A stretch of DNA of 64,000 nt from Paenibacillus campinasensis (GTDB lineage: Bacteria > Bacillota > Bacilli > Paenibacillales > Paenibacillaceae): NCBI RefSeq assembly GCF_002272015.1, contig NZ_NPBY01000043.1, positions 1-64,000 on the forward strand, in the 5' to 3' direction. This document shows, in pieces, positions 63,417 through 64,000 of the stretch. Numbering within the stretch: position 1 is the first letter of the stretch; every line of letters starts with the position of its first letter. The notes under the pieces are model-generated. The model was given only the letters and a program-made list of their open reading frames with translations, had not been told where the DNA came from and ran no database searches. A program made the translations under genes and the position numbers.

Positions 63417-64000
63417 AAGGCGAGTCTCACCCGCTCAACAATCCGGGTTATGACTTCCTCCAGATTCCCTTCCATTCTGCAGCCTGCCGCGCGTACATGT
63501 CCGCCGCCGCCGAAGCTTTGAGCCAGTGCAGCCACGTCCACCTTGCCGGCGGAGCGCAGACTGACCTTAACGCCTCCGTTCTCCAGCTGCTTGAACAAAA
63601 TGCCGACTTCCACCCCTTGAATGTTGCGTGGATAATTGACGATGCCTTCGAGATCTTCATTGATCGCGCCGCACAGCTTCATATGCTCCGGCGTCACATA
63701 GACCCAGGCGATCTTGCCATCCTCGCTCAGACTGAGTGTATTCAGCGCCTGCACAAGCACCTGCATCTGCGGCAGCGTCATCTCCTCCAGCAGCGATTCA
63801 GCTAGCTCCGGACCGTTCACACCATAAGACAGCAGTTCCGAAGCGATCCCCATCACCTTCGGGGAAGTATTCGAGTACCGGAAGCCCCCGGTATCCGTCA
63901 GCAATCCCGTATAGAGTGCAGTTGCAATATCGGCATCCCAGCGGATATCAAACAACTGTAACAGATCATACAAGATTTCCGCCGTAGCTGCTGCATCAGA
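63413..64000 (-). CDS. nrnA: DHH-family oligoribonuclease/pAp phosphatase NrnA, 5' part missing
   Basis: A partial gene: the reading frame stays open through the window edge (SDAAATAEILYD precedes the first start-like codon), so the N-terminal DHH motifs lie outside. The visible 195 residues include LYTGLLTDTGGFRYSNTS (DHH motif IV region) and the DHHA1 domain with the GGGGHVRAAG nucleotide-binding loop near the C-terminus. NrnA degrades nanoRNA and 3'-phosphoadenosine 5'-phosphate. Overlaps truB. Confidence 0.92.
   Translation of the reverse strand, partial: SDAAATAEILYDLLQLFDIRWDADIATALYTGLLTDTGGFRYSNTSPKVMGIASELLSYGVNGPELAESLLEEMTLPQMQVLVQALNTLSLSEDGKIAWVYVTPEHMKLCGAINEDLEGIVNYPRNIQGVEVGILFKQLENGGVKVSLRSAGKVDVAALAQSFGGGGHVRAAGCRMEGNLEEVITRIVERVRLAL

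Noticed and set aside
1..64000. tRNA, rRNA, CRISPR arrays, insertion sequences, integrases and phage attachment sites
   Set aside because: Looked for throughout; no cloverleaf, repeat-spacer array, transposase motif or integrase was seen.

Overview
The window reads as chromosomal backbone of an endospore-forming, fairly GC-rich Bacillales bacterium, most likely Paenibacillus or a close relative. This rests on the sporulation genes (spoVS, sleB, spoVFA/spoVFB, spoIIIE-type translocase, ricA/ymcA), on recX next to recA, and on a gene order that follows the Bacillus subtilis truB-to-recA-to-miaB region with local changes. The species call is inference from gene content. I saw no rRNA, tRNA, CRISPR array, insertion sequence or prophage.

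Layout. 1-18.9 kb is a patchwork of transport, metal and cofactor genes: a homodimeric-type ABC exporter (34-1779), a Nudix hydrolase, a HesB-like protein, the BmrC/BmrD-type heterodimeric multidrug exporter (3953-7816) behind a short leader ORF and an intrinsic terminator, an S-layer-homology/PrcB-like exported protein, a HEPN-motif protein, a two-gene ABC system, a Cys-rich copper-type protein beside a His-rich CobW GTPase, moaB, a lipoprotein, a YhdH/AcuI-type oxidoreductase, and an NAD-salvage cluster (pncB, pncA and an NrtR-like Nudix regulator). 19-38.5 kb is conserved core: ricA-miaB, pduL, an M19 dipeptidase, spoVS, ymdB, rny, recX, recA, cinA, pgsA, yajQ, rodZ, ymfK, ymfJ, ymfI, ymfH, ymfF, sleB.

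38.9-45.6 kb is a galacturonate module, with a GH105 unsaturated-uronyl hydrolase, uxaA, uxaB, uxaC and a divergent AraC regulator. It lies between sleB and the SpoIIIE/FtsK gene, where B. subtilis has none. 45.8-64 kb returns to the core: spoIIIE, ylzJ, tepA, rnjB, dapA, dapG, spoVFB, spoVFA, dut, mlpA, ylxY, pnp, rpsO, ribF, truB and a truncated nrnA. Nearly all genes from 8 kb onward are on the minus strand. Two differences from B. subtilis stand out: asd is missing between spoVFB and dapG, and dut occupies the slot beside mlpA where ymxH would be.

Regulation visible in the sequence includes a LexA box and promoter before recA, sigma-G-like, sigma-K-like and sigma-H-like promoters before sleB, spoVFA and spoVS, a palindromic candidate operator before the NrtR-like gene, and many intrinsic terminators. 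The most interesting structures are the bmrCD leader/attenuator, a 44-codon ORF overlapping pgsA by ATGA, and the self-contained NAD-salvage cluster. I found no clearly novel multi-gene defence or biosynthetic system.
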